From NCBI RefSeq assembly GCF_026712245.1, contig NZ_JAPPUY010000001.1, positions 124,001-188,000 of the forward strand: a stretch of DNA of 64,000 bases. Reading direction: 5' to 3'. Within the stretch, counting starts at the first letter, position 1. Each line of letters begins with the position of its first letter. Source of the DNA: Roseateles hydrophilus (GTDB lineage Bacteria > Pseudomonadota > Gammaproteobacteria > Burkholderiales > Burkholderiaceae_C). Shown one piece after another: positions 49,943-59,588 of the stretch. The position numbers and the translations under genes were made by a program. The notes under the pieces were generated by a model. It had not been told where the DNA came from, made no database searches, and was given only the letters and a program-made list of their open reading frames with translations.

Positions 49943-51594
49943 GGAGCAGTGTTCTTGGTCGAAGTCAGGGAGCTGCGCGACAGCAGGGCCACCGGCGCCA
50001 GGCCGGCCAGCACGATGGCGAAGGCCGCCAGCGCGCCTTCCTCGTAAGTGCCGCGTGCGGCCTCAGCGTACAGCAGCGTGGCCAGGGTCTCGAAGTTGGC
50101 CGGGCGCAGCAGCAGCGTGGCGGGCAGCTCCTTCATCGCGTCCACGAACACCAGCAGCGCGGCGCTCACCAGCGCCGGGCGCAGCAGCGGTAGGTGCACG
50201 CGGCGCAGCGTGCCCGTGACCGTCTCGCCCAGTGCGCGTGCGCTGTGCTCCAGCGACGGCGGGATGCGCGCGAGGCCGGCGTCGATGCCGCCCACCGGCA
50301 TGGCCAGGAAGCGGATGGCGCAGGCCACGGCCAGCACGACGCCCAGGCTCATCAGCGGCAGGCTGCGCAGGCCCAGCAGGTCGGCCAGCGCGTGGTCGGC
50401 GGCGAGTGCGGGCGTCAGCAGGCCGATGGCCAGCACGGTGCCGGGCAGCGCATAGCCCACCGAGGCTAGGCGCGCCTGCCAGTGGTCGCGGTTGGCGACG
50501 CTGCCCTGGTTGCGCGCCGTCCAGGCCACCACCAGGCCGGCCGCCAGCGTGGCTGCCGTCACGCCAAGCGCCAGGCCCAGCGTGTTGCCCAGGCCCTGCA
50601 GCAAGCCCGCCGAGATGCCGCCGCCCTGCAGCAGCCGCTCGGCCGACTCCCACGCCAGGTAGGCGGCCGGCGCCGCAAAGCCCAGCAGCACCGGCAGGCT
50701 CAGCGCCAGCGTGGCACCCCAGGCCCGCGCGCCGCGCAGCCGGCGCGGGCGGATGCCGGCCATGCGGCGGGTGGAGCCGTAGCGCTGGTGGCGCCGGCCC
50801 TGGCGTTCCAGCCAGATCAGCCCGAACACCACCACCAGCGCCGCGCAGGCCAGCTGCGCCGCGCCCGCCAGGTCGGAGCGGGTGATCCAGGTGCTGTAGA
50901 TGGCCACGGTCAGCGTCTGCACGCCGAGGAACTCCGACGCGCCGATGTCGTTCAGCGTCTCCAGCAGCGCCAGGCTCACGCCCACGGCCAGCGCCGGGCG
51001 CGTCAGCGGCAGTGCGACGCGGCGGAACGCGCCCCAGCGCGTCTCGCCCAGCGACTGCGCGGCCTCCAGCAGGTGGGCCGGCAGCGTGGCGAACAGCGCG
51101 CGGGCGGTCAGGTAGACGTAGGGGTACAGCACCAGGCCCAGCAGCACGATGGCGCCGCCCATGGAGCGCAGGTCGGGCAGGCGGAACTCGCGCGGGCTGT
51201 CAAAGCCCAGCAGCCAGCGGATGGCCCCCTGCACCGGCCCGATGGGGTGCAGCAGGTCCAGGTAGGCGAAGGCCACGATGTAGGTGGGCATGGCCAGCGG
51301 CAGCAGCAGGGCCCAGTGCAGCAGGCCGCGGCCGGGGAAGTCGTAGGCCGTGACGACCCAGGCGCAGCCGGTGCCGATGATGAGCACCAGCAGGCCCACG
51401 CCGGCCATCAGCTGCAGCGTGTTCCACGCGGCCGTGGGCAGCACATGGGCCAGCAGATGGCGCCAGTGCTCGAACTCGCCGCCCAGCGCCAGCCAGGCCA
51501 ACTGCAGCACGGGCGCGACGACGCCCAGCGCGATGACGATGGACGTGGCTCGCCACAGCGGCCCGACGGACCGCTGCGCTGTCATGGGAAGCAC
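49939..51594 (-). CDS. Fe(III)-type ABC transporter permease (fused two-domain)
   Basis: A 551-aa inner-membrane permease of the FbpB/SfuB type with about twelve membrane helices, formed by two homologous permease halves. EAA-loop-like segments are visible in each half (EAAQSLGETRWGAFRRVALP and EHSARALGETVTGTLRRVHLP). It is transcribed between the binding-protein gene (68-bp gap) and the ATPase. Confidence 0.92.
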
Positions 51595-51662
51595 CGGCGC
51601 GTGGCGCGCTCAGGCGGGGGCGGGCGGCTGGCGCGCCCGGCCGTGGGGGCGGGGTTCACGCG

Positions 51663-52706
51663 TCAGCGGTCGAAGCCCAGCTTGTCCACCAGCACGCTGG
51701 CCTGTTTGCGGTGCTTGGCCATCTCGGTCAGCGACAGGCTGTCGGCCTTGAGCGTGCCGACGGCGGCGGCGATCACCGGGTCCAGCGTCACGCCAGCGCG
51801 CACCGGGTACTCGTAGTTGGCCTGGGCGTAGAGCTCCTGGGCCGAGGCGGAGGTCAGGAACTCCAGCAGCTTCACCGCGTTGGCGCGTTGTGGCGCGTGG
51901 CGGGCCACCGAGGCGCCGCTGATGTTGACGTGCGTGCCGCCGGTCTTGGCGAAGGTGGGCTTGATGACCTTGATGGCGTCGCCCCACTTGCGGGCGTCGC
52001 TGCCTTCCTTGGCAGTCTTGAGCTGGCCCACGTAGTAGGAGTTGGCCAGGCCGATGTCGCAGATGCCTCCGAGGATGTCGCGGGCCACGTCACGGTCGCC
52101 GCCTGCCGCCTTGCGCGCGAGGTTGGCCTTGACGCCCTGCAGCCACTTCTCCGTGGCGGCCTCGCCGTTGTGGGCGATGTGGGCGGCGATCAGTGCGGTG
52201 TTGTACGGGTGCTGGCCGGCGCGGGTGCAGATCTTGCCCTTCCACTTCGGGTCGGCCAGGTCCTCGTAGCGCAGCGCGCTCAGCGGCAGGTTCTTCTCGG
52301 CGTACAGCACGCGGGCGCGCAGCGACAGCGCGAACCACTGGCCGTCGGCGGCCCGCAGGTGCGCGGGGATGGCGCTCTCCAGCTCGGCCGATTTGACCGG
52401 CTGCGTGACGCCGCCTTCCACCAGGTCCAGCAGGTTGCCCACGTCCACGGTCATCAGCACGTCGGCCGGCGAGCGGGTGCCTTCGGCTTTCACGCGCTCC
52501 AGCAGGCCGTCCTTCACGAATACCGTGTTGACCTGGATGCCGCTGCGCATGCTGAACGCGGTCAGCAGCGGCTTGATGAGGCCGGGCTCGCGGGTGGTGT
52601 AGATCGTCACTTCCTCGGCGGCTTGCGCGGGCAGCGCGGCGGCCAGGCACAGCGTGAGAGCAGCAAAGATCGCGCGGCGAACGGGGGCGCGGGGAGCGAT
52701 GGACAT
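51663..52706 (-). CDS. Periplasmic Fe(III)-binding protein of ABC importer
   Basis: A 347-aa ferric-iron-binding protein of the FbpA/FutA/AfuA family. The signal peptide ends AALPAQAAEE. EVTIYTTREPGLIKPLL begins the mature N-lobe, and the tandem tyrosines in NSYYVG are the typical Fe(III) ligands of the family. The start at 52706 gives a clean signal peptide; an upstream in-frame start at 52787 would run through the Fur box. Iron repression is expected. Confidence 0.92.
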   Translation of the reverse strand: MSIAPRAPVRRAIFAALTLCLAAALPAQAAEEVTIYTTREPGLIKPLLTAFSMRSGIQVNTVFVKDGLLERVKAEGTRSPADVLMTVDVGNLLDLVEGGVTQPVKSAELESAIPAHLRAADGQWFALSLRARVLYAEKNLPLSALRYEDLADPKWKGKICTRAGQHPYNTALIAAHIAHNGEAATEKWLQGVKANLARKAAGGDRDVARDILGGICDIGLANSYYVGQLKTAKEGSDARKWGDAIKVIKPTFAKTGGTHVNISGASVARHAPQRANAVKLLEFLTSASAQELYAQANYEYPVRAGVTLDPVIAAAVGTLKADSLSLTEMAKHRKQASVLVDKLGFDR

Positions 52707-52753
52707 GAATGAATTCCTGGTGACGTCATCCACCGCGCGAGGCGGTGAAATTG

Positions 52754-52772
52754 GATGAGAACCATTATCAAT
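52754..52772. promoter_or_regulatory. Fur box upstream of the Fe(III) importer
   Basis: Read on the minus strand, ATTGATAATGGTTCTCATC matches the 19-bp Fur consensus (GATAATGATAATCATTATC type) at most positions. It lies 48 bp before the binding-protein start, in the short gap after the metallophosphoesterase gene, where it would cover the importer promoter. Confidence 0.85.
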
Positions 52773-52783
52773 CAAGCCGACGC

Positions 52784-53617
52784 TCACAGATCCGTAATCA
52801 CCTCGGCGTGTCCGGCCATTGCCAGGTGCGTGACCAGCGGCAGCCCGGGGCCCCAGGCGTGGATCAGCCAGCCGGCGGGCTCCAGCGCCAGTGCCAGCGG
52901 GGCACCGGGTGCCAGGTCCAGCGCCAACTGGTGCGCGGTGGACGGCGCCGTCACCGCCGGCGCGTGGGCGATGCGGCCCAGCGTCATGCGGTGCAGGTGG
53001 CCGCAGGCGACCAGCTGCACCTGCGGGTGGGCCGCGATCAGCGCCTCGAAGGCGGCCAGGCCCTGCTGCAGCGCCATCGTGTCCATCACCGCCAGGCCGC
53101 TGGCATGCGGCGGGTGGTGCAGGGCGACCAGCGTGGGCAGGTCCGGGCGTGCGGACAGCAGCGCGTCGGCTTGGGCCAGCCGGGCTTCATCCAGCCCGCC
53201 TTCGGGGCGGCCGCTCTGCAGGCTGTCCAGCACCACCAGGCGCAGCGGGCCAGGCAGGTCCAGCGCGTACTGGATGGCCGGTGCGTCGGCGTCGCCCAGG
53301 TGCACGCCGGTCGTGCCGGCGAACGCGGCCTGCAGCGCGCGGCGTTCGTCATGGTTGCCGGGCAGCAGCGCCAGCGGCAGGCCCGCGTCCAGCAGCGGCT
53401 GGAGCAGTTCGCGCAGCCGGGCGTACTCGGCGGGGTGGCCGGCGTCCACCAGGTCGCCGGTGGCCAGCACGGCGACGGGGCGAGGGCGGATGGCCAGCAC
53501 GCGCTCGACCGCATGGCGCAGCGCGGCGGCGGTGTCGATGCGCCCGGAAATCAGCGTGCCGGGGCGGGTGATGTGCAGGTCGCTGAGCTGGACCAGCAGG
53601 TAGGGCGTGGCGTCCAT
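52784..53617 (-). CDS. Calcineurin-type metallophosphoesterase (CpdA/GpdQ-like)
   Basis: A 277-aa cytoplasmic phosphodiesterase. All five blocks of the family are seen in order: SDLHI, TGDLVD, PGNHDE, HHPPH and GHLHR, which bind the two metals. Similarity is to the CpdA/GpdQ branch (cyclic AMP or glycerophosphodiester hydrolysis), and the substrate remains undecided. It ends only about 11 bp before the Fur box, so some read-through into the importer is possible. Confidence 0.88.
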   Translation of the reverse strand: MDATPYLLVQLSDLHITRPGTLISGRIDTAAALRHAVERVLAIRPRPVAVLATGDLVDAGHPAEYARLRELLQPLLDAGLPLALLPGNHDERRALQAAFAGTTGVHLGDADAPAIQYALDLPGPLRLVVLDSLQSGRPEGGLDEARLAQADALLSARPDLPTLVALHHPPHASGLAVMDTMALQQGLAAFEALIAAHPQVQLVACGHLHRMTLGRIAHAPAVTAPSTAHQLALDLAPGAPLALALEPAGWLIHAWGPGLPLVTHLAMAGHAEVITDL

Positions 53618-53662
53618 GGGCGGCGACTCTAACGGCGAGTTGTTGCCGCCAGCCCCGGCTGC

Positions 53663-54579
53663 TCACTTGCGCATGAGGGTACTTTTCCCGAACAGCGATT
53701 CGATCAGGTCCACCGCCACCAGCGCGGTCTTGTTGCGCTCATCCAGCGCGGGGTTGAGCTCCATGACGTCCAGCGAGGCCATGCGGCCGGTGTCGTGGAT
53801 CATCTCCATGCACAGGTGCGCCTCGCGGTAGGTCGGGCCGCCGCTGACGGTGGTGCCCACGCCCGGGGCCATCACCGGGTCGAGGAAGTCGACGTCGAAG
53901 CTCACGTGCAGGTGGGTGTTGTCGTCCAGCGTGGCCAGCGCGAGCTCCATCGTGTGGCGCATGCCCACCTCGTCGATGAAGCGCATGTCGAAGACCTCCA
54001 GGTCCTGCTCGTGCACGAAGCGGCGCTCGCCCTCGTCGACGCTGCGGATGCCGATCTGGCGCACCCACTTCGGGCTGATCGCGGGCGTGTGGCCGCCGAT
54101 CTCGATGAGCTCCTGCGGGCCGAAGCCGCACAGGCAGGCCACCGGCATGCCGTGGATGTTGCCGCTGGGCGTCAGCGCGCTGGTGTTGAAGTCGGCGTGG
54201 GCGTCCAGCCACAGCACGCGCAGCTTCTTGCCGACGTCGCGGCAGTGGTGGGCTACGGCGGCGATGGAGCCCAGGCCCAGGCAGTGGTCGCCGCCCAGCA
54301 GGATGGGCATGCGTCCGGTCTTGAGCTCGTTGTAGACGGCGTCGTGCACCGTGCGGTTCCAGGCCACCACCTCGGGCAGGTGGCGGTAGCCGTCGGTGGG
54401 CGGCAGCCAGGGATTGGCCGGGCCGCTCAGGTTGCCGCGGTCCAGCACGTCCACGCCGCGCGCGCGCAGCGCCTCGGCCAGACCGGCCACGCGCATGGCT
54501 TCGGGGCCCATGCTGGCGCCACGGGCGCCAGCGCCGATGTCGGTGGGGGCGCCGATCAGGGAGACGTTGCGGAGTTTGG

Positions 54580-54583
<4 letters not shown>
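53663..54583 (-). CDS. rocF: Arginase
   Basis: A 306-aa ureohydrolase converting arginine to ornithine and urea. Mn-binding motifs are GGDHCLGLGS, WLDAHADFN and SFDVDFLDP. GNIHGMP and the C-terminal LDVMELNPALD are also typical of arginase rather than agmatinase. The ATG at 54583 overlaps the LOG-family gene stop (ATGA). Arginase identity is likely, though related ureohydrolases cannot be fully excluded. Confidence 0.9.
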
Positions 54584-55455
<872 letters not shown>

Positions 55456-55545
55456 GGGCGGGGCAGATTCTGGGCGGGGTACCGCAGGATTTTGTGCCTC
55501 AAAACCGCCCCGGCGCCGGATTTCATCCAGCGTCTGTCCGGGGTT

Positions 55546-56508
55546 TCACGGTCCGACGAACTGGTTGCGCCCCAGCGCCTTGGCCCGGTAGAGCATCTCG
55601 TCCGCACGGGCCAGCAGTTCAGCGGCGACCAGGCCGTGGCCCGGGTCGCAGGTGATCAGCCCGCCGGACAAGGTGATGTGGCTGGCCACGTCCGACGCCG
55701 GGTGCGGCAGGGCCGCGCCTTTGAACACGCGGGTGATGGCCTGCGCCAGCATGCGGGCGCCGGAGCGCGGCGTGTCGGGCAGGATGATGGCGAACTCCTC
55801 GCCGCCGAAACGGGCGACGGAGTCCAGCGGGCGGCGCGCCACCTGGCGCAGCAGCGTGCCGACCTGGCGCAGGCACTCATCGCCGGCGCTGTGGCCCAAG
55901 GCGTCGTTGTAGCGCTTGAAGAAGTCCACGTCGCACAGCATCAGCGTGATCGGGCTGCGGGTGCGGGCGCACATGCGCAGCGCCTCGTCGAGGTGGTCAT
56001 CCAGGCCGCGGCGGTTCAGCAGGCCGGTCAGCGCGTCGTGCGAGGCCTGGCGTTGCAGCTCACGGTTGACGCGGTGCAGCTCCTCGGTCACCGCCTGCAG
56101 CTGCGCGCGCATGGCGCGCAGGCGCTCCATGGCGTGCAGCTTGGCTTCGAGCACCACCGGGTGCACGGGCTTGATGAGGTAGTCGTCGCCGCCCGCGGCG
56201 ATCCCTTCGGCCACCCGCGTGGCCTCGGAAATGCTGGACATGAAGATGACGGGCGTCCAGCGGTCGTGCACGCGTTCGCGCTCACGGAGTTGTTGCGCCA
56301 GCCAGTAGCCGTCTTCGCCGGGCATCGCGACATCGGACAGCACGAGGTGCGGCTGGTGTCGCTCAAAGAGTTCCAGCGCCCAGGCGGCGCCGGAGGCCTC
56401 GATCACCTGATGGCCCAGCTTGTCGAGCACATAGGCCACGCTGCCGCGCACGCTCTCGTCGTCGTCGACGACCAGGATGCGCAGGCCGGTCGAAGTTGTG
56501 AAGCTCAT
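55546..56508 (-). CDS. Response regulator with GGDEF domain (diguanylate cyclase)
   Basis: A 320-aa PleD/WspR-like protein. The receiver domain (about 10-125) has the acidic pocket VVDDDES, phospho-acceptor Asp in VLSDVAMPG and Lys in LIKPVHP. A short coiled coil (about 125-150) leads to a GGDEF domain with GGEEF and the I-site RPLD. The start at 56508 overlaps the moeB stop (ATGA). No histidine kinase is in the window. Confidence 0.92.
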   Translation of the reverse strand: MSFTTSTGLRILVVDDDESVRGSVAYVLDKLGHQVIEASGAAWALELFERHQPHLVLSDVAMPGEDGYWLAQQLRERERVHDRWTPVIFMSSISEATRVAEGIAAGGDDYLIKPVHPVVLEAKLHAMERLRAMRAQLQAVTEELHRVNRELQRQASHDALTGLLNRRGLDDHLDEALRMCARTRSPITLMLCDVDFFKRYNDALGHSAGDECLRQVGTLLRQVARRPLDSVARFGGEEFAIILPDTPRSGARMLAQAITRVFKGAALPHPASDVASHITLSGGLITCDPGHGLVAAELLARADEMLYRAKALGRNQFVGP

Positions 56509-57260
56509 GGGGCGCGATGGGAACACAAAGCGCAGTCCGGGTCGCGCTGCAGGGCGATCTCGCTCCACTGCATGCGCCGGCCGTCCAGCATCAGCAGGCG
56601 CCCGGCCAGCGGCTCGCCGATGCCGGCCAGCAGCTTTAGCGCCTCGGCCGCCTGCAGGCTGCCGACGATGCCCACCAGCGGCGCAAACACGCCCATCGTC
56701 GAGCAGGCGGCGTCCTCAAAGCCGGATTCGGGCGGGAACAGGCAGGCGTAGCAGGGGTGGGTGCCCGAGCGGCTGTCGTAGACGCTGATCTGCCCATCGA
56801 AGCCGATCGCCGCGCCGGAGACCAGCGGCTTGCCGTGCCGCACGCAGGCCGCGTTGACGCGGTGGCGCGTGGCGAAGTTGTCGGTGCAGTCGATGACGAC
56901 GTCGGCCAGCGGCGCGAGTTCGTCCAGCAGCGCCTCATCGGCCTTCTGCGCCAGCGCGCGCACCTGCACGCCCGGGTTCAGCGCCGCCATGCGGGCCGCG
57001 GCAGACTCGACCTTGAGCTGGCCCAGGCTGGCCATGTCGTGCGCGATCTGGCGCTGCAGGTTGGTCAGCGACACGGTGTCGTGATCCACCAGCGTGAGCC
57101 GGCCCACGCCGGCCGAGGCCAGGTACAGCGCCACCGGCGAGCCCAGGCCGCCCGCGCCGATCACCAGCGCGTGCGCGTCCAGCAGCCGCTGCTGGCCCTC
57201 GATGCCAATCTCGTCGAGCAGCAGGTGGCGGGAATAGCGCAGCAGGTCATCGTCGGTCAT
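56505..57260 (-). CDS. moeB: MoeB/ThiF-family adenylyltransferase
   Basis: A 251-aa E1-like enzyme that adenylates the C-terminal glycine of MoaD or ThiS. The nucleotide loop VIGAGGLGSPVALYLA, the catalytic-arginine segment NLQRQIAH, the DCTDNFATR motif and two zinc CxxC pairs (CYAC and CALC) are all present. MoeB versus ThiF cannot be separated by sequence alone. It follows the cupredoxin gene by 31 bp on the same strand and overlaps the response-regulator gene by 4 bp. Confidence 0.88.
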   Translation of the reverse strand: MTDDDLLRYSRHLLLDEIGIEGQQRLLDAHALVIGAGGLGSPVALYLASAGVGRLTLVDHDTVSLTNLQRQIAHDMASLGQLKVESAAARMAALNPGVQVRALAQKADEALLDELAPLADVVIDCTDNFATRHRVNAACVRHGKPLVSGAAIGFDGQISVYDSRSGTHPCYACLFPPESGFEDAACSTMGVFAPLVGIVGSLQAAEALKLLAGIGEPLAGRLLMLDGRRMQWSEIALQRDPDCALCSHRAP

Positions 57261-57291
57261 GCCGCCAAGCTTAAAGCGGCGCCGGCTTGCT

Positions 57292-57978
57292 TCAAGCGCC
57301 GGCCTGGCGGCGCCGCACCGGGGCGACCTGGGTGTTCACGGTCACCGCTGCGCCGCCGGCCGCCACGTCCAGCGTGATGGGTGCCGTGTCCAGCACCTGG
57401 TCGGGGTGCCAGATGCGCACGCGCGCCGGCCCGGCCGGCAGCGCCGTGAAGCGGGCCTGGCCGTCGGCCTCGCTGACCCGCGCCCAGGGTGTGTCCGCCA
57501 CGTAGAGGTGGCCGCGCATGGAACCATGCAGGTGGCAGCCCAGCAGGTAGGCGCCGGTCTGCGTGACGCTGCGGGTCTCCCGCGCCAGCGTGTCGCCCAC
57601 CTTGCCGGCTAGGCGCAGCTGCTGGTTCTGGCCCGGGTCCAGGTAGAAGCCACCTGGCCCGACCGGGCCGAGGATGACGTGGTGATCCCAGGCGTCCAGG
57701 TTGGTGAAGCTGACGCGGGCGCCCGCGTGCACCACGGTTACATAGGGCTTGAAGCGCATCTTCTGCTGCTGGATGGTGGCCTCTAGCATCGGCGTGACGG
57801 CGCCGGCCGGAAGAGTGGACTGCACCATCACCACCGCATCGGCCAGCGGCTGGCCGTGCTTGTCGAGCACGCGCACGGCAAGGTCGGCGGCGTGGGCAGG
57901 CAGGGCCAGCGCGGCGAGGGCGCCCATCAGGGCCAGGTGGGCAAGGTGCGCGGCGGCGCGCGAAAAGCGGACAGGCAT
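57292..57978 (-). CDS. Exported cupredoxin-like (plastocyanin/methylamine-utilisation-type) protein
   Basis: A 228-aa periplasmic protein. The signal peptide (MALIGALAALALPAHAA-like region, ending about residue 30) is followed by a cupredoxin-like fold with copper-ligand candidates His in DHHVILG and Cys-His-Met in GCHLHGSM. An Ig-like carboxypeptidase-regulatory beta-sandwich seems to form the C-terminal third. ATG 57978 was chosen because it directly precedes the signal peptide; an upstream Met at 58008 is possible, but it would place the start at the promoter's -10 element. An ECF-type promoter lies 32 bp upstream. Confidence 0.82.
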   Translation of the reverse strand: MPVRFSRAAAHLAHLALMGALAALALPAHAADLAVRVLDKHGQPLADAVVMVQSTLPAGAVTPMLEATIQQQKMRFKPYVTVVHAGARVSFTNLDAWDHHVILGPVGPGGFYLDPGQNQQLRLAGKVGDTLARETRSVTQTGAYLLGCHLHGSMRGHLYVADTPWARVSEADGQARFTALPAGPARVRIWHPDQVLDTAPITLDVAAGGAAVTVNTQVAPVRRRQAGA

Positions 57979-58009
57979 GTGGGGCTCCGTGCAAGGCAGA
58001 ACCCGCACT

Positions 58010-58037
58010 TACGCCAGCAGGCCGCGACTGGATGCAC
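58010..58037 (-). promoter_or_regulatory. ECF-type promoter of the cupredoxin gene
   Basis: On the minus strand, GTGCATCC (58037-58030) is followed by exactly 16 bases and CGTA (58013-58010). The -10-like CGTA lies 32 bp before the cupredoxin ATG. The same bipartite element with identical spacing precedes the sigma gene and the DUF3034 gene. Confidence 0.75.
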
Positions 58038-58077
58038 GGCGCCGACCTGCGCCTGCCGGCGCGTCGGCCAGGGTGTG

Positions 58078-58749
58078 TCAAATGGCGCCGACGGAGACGA
58101 TGGGCCCGGTGGGCGCTCCGGTCGGCGAGCCGCCGGCCGGCTCCAGGCTGACCGCCAGCGCCTTGGCGCCGCGCAGTATTTCGCCACGCAGCACCGTCGT
58201 GGCATCACGCCCCGACACCAGGCCCAGCGAGCGAGGCGCCGCCTGATCGGGCACCACCCACAGCTCCAGCGCCCGGCCCTCGGCCACCTGGGCCAGGCCC
58301 AGCGGCTTGAGCACCAGCGCGCGGCCGTCGGCGCTGACGCTGGCGACGAAGCCGGCCGGCAGCAGCGAGTTGCCGTCCGGCGTTCGCTCCAGCACCACCA
58401 CCAGCGGCGGCTGTGCCACCGGTGGCTGCAGCTGCAGCACGACCAGTGCCAGCGCGGCCGTCACGGCCAGCCCCGAGAGGCCGCGCCACAGCCCCAACCG
58501 TTGCCACCAGCGTGGCGGCGCACCGAACAGCCGCGCTTGCAGCTGCTGCCACACCTGCGGGCGGGGTTGCAGCTCGACGAGCGGCGTGGCGAGCGTGTGC
58601 ACCCGAGCCTCCCAGGCCCACACGGCCGCAGCCAGCGTGGGGTGGGCGGGCAGCAGCTGCTGCAGGCGCCGCCGCGCACCGCCGCGCAGCGTGCCCAGGG
58701 CGTACTCGGCGGCCAGACGATCGGCCAATTCGCGATTGCTGTAGTCCAT
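58078..58749 (-). CDS. Anti-sigma factor (RskA-like)
   Basis: A 223-aa membrane protein. The N-terminal cytoplasmic helical domain (about 1-85; ELADRLAAEYALGTLRGGARRRL) resembles zinc-free anti-sigma domains, one transmembrane helix follows (about 95-112; LSGLAVTAALALVVLQL), and the periplasmic C-terminus matches the RskA domain (LELWVVPDQAAPRSLGLV). It is encoded 1 bp after the sigma gene and should hold that sigma factor inactive at the membrane. Confidence 0.9.
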   Translation of the reverse strand: MDYSNRELADRLAAEYALGTLRGGARRRLQQLLPAHPTLAAAVWAWEARVHTLATPLVELQPRPQVWQQLQARLFGAPPRWWQRLGLWRGLSGLAVTAALALVVLQLQPPVAQPPLVVVLERTPDGNSLLPAGFVASVSADGRALVLKPLGLAQVAEGRALELWVVPDQAAPRSLGLVSGRDATTVLRGEILRGAKALAVSLEPAGGSPTGAPTGPIVSVGAI

Positions 58750-58750
58750 C

Positions 58751-59395
58751 TCAACGCGCTCCGGCCGAGGGTAGGGCCGCGCGGGCGGCACGGTCCAGGC
58801 AGTCGCGCAGGCTTTGCAGCCCGCGCCGTATCCAGCTCTTCACCGTGCCCAGCGGCTGGGCCATGCGGCCCGCCACCTCGGCGTGCGAGAGGCCGTCGTA
58901 GTAGGCCATTGCCAGGCTGGCTCGCTGGCGCTCCACCAGGCCTTCCAGGCAGTGCTCCAGCGTGTGCTGTTCCGACGCCTGCTCCAGCAGGGCCAGCGGC
59001 CCGGCGGCCGTGTCGGGCAGCTGGGCCAGCAGGTCGTCGTCGCCATCACCGTCGCCGTCGGACCGGGCGCTGTAGCGGCTGATGGTGTCCGGCTCGCGGC
59101 TGCGCCGGCGCAGGCCGTCGATGGCACGGTTGCGGGCGATGCTCATCAGCCAGGTCATGGGCCGCCCGAGGGCCGGGCTGTAGCTGCCGGCGGACCGCCA
59201 GACCGTCACATAGACCTCCTGCAGGATCTCCTCGGCATGGCCGCGGTCACCCACCAGCCGCACGATGACAGCCAGCAGCGTGCCACTGCTGGCCTTGTAC
59301 AGCGCTTCAAACGCGGCACGGTCGCCCAGCGCCGTGCGGGCCATCCAGGTGTCCAGGGCGTCGGGCGCAGCGGCAGGGGAAGGGGTGTGGGTCAT
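58751..59395 (-). CDS. ECF RNA polymerase sigma factor (SigK-like group)
   Basis: A 214-aa extracytoplasmic-function sigma factor. Region 2 holds AEEILQEVYVTVWRSAGSY and WLMSIARNRAIDGLRRR, a linker is Asp-rich (about residues 105-120), and region 4 is YYDGLSHAEVAGRMAQPLGTVKSWIRRGLQSLRD. Pairing with an RskA-like anti-sigma suggests the SigK-type ECF group. A candidate autoregulated promoter lies at 59491-59518, giving a leader of roughly 90 nt. Confidence 0.93.
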   Translation of the reverse strand: MTHTPSPAAAPDALDTWMARTALGDRAAFEALYKASSGTLLAVIVRLVGDRGHAEEILQEVYVTVWRSAGSYSPALGRPMTWLMSIARNRAIDGLRRRSREPDTISRYSARSDGDGDGDDDLLAQLPDTAAGPLALLEQASEQHTLEHCLEGLVERQRASLAMAYYDGLSHAEVAGRMAQPLGTVKSWIRRGLQSLRDCLDRAARAALPSAGAR

Positions 59396-59490
59396 GGCTT
59401 GGCAGGTCGAGGCCGGGCAGGGGCAGGGACGTGGGCGATTGTTGACGCGCAGGCGCCGGCCAGGGGAGAGCCGGTCGGCACTGTGGGATC

Positions 59491-59518
59491 TACGTCACGC
59501 CGCGGCAATTGGATGCAC
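59491..59518 (-). promoter_or_regulatory. ECF-type promoter of the sigma/anti-sigma operon
   Basis: On the minus strand, GTGCATCC (59518-59511), 16 bases, CGTA (59494-59491), followed by about 95 bases to the sigma ATG. Its -35 element forms one arm of a perfect GGATGCAC/GTGCATCC inverted repeat whose other arm is the -35 of the divergent DUF3034 promoter. Confidence 0.75.
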
Positions 59519-59523
59519 AGGCC

Positions 59524-59551
59524 GTGCATCCGTTGGCGCACCGCGTGCGTA
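59524..59551 (+). promoter_or_regulatory. ECF-type promoter of DUF3034-hemoglobin operon
   Basis: GTGCATCC (59524-59531), 16 bases, CGTA (59548-59551), then 37 bases to the DUF3034 ATG. The -35 elements of this and the divergent sigma promoter are separated by only 5 bp (AGGCC). Confidence 0.75.
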
Positions 59552-59588
59552 GGTGCCTGGGTCCATTGCAACTCCAAGGAGTGTTCCC

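Noticed and set aside
59511-59531. Inverted repeat GGATGCAC/GTGCATCC read as a repressor operator
   Set aside because: Each arm is better explained as a -35 element, because each is followed at 16 bases by CGTA, and a single arm with the same downstream element recurs at the cupredoxin gene.
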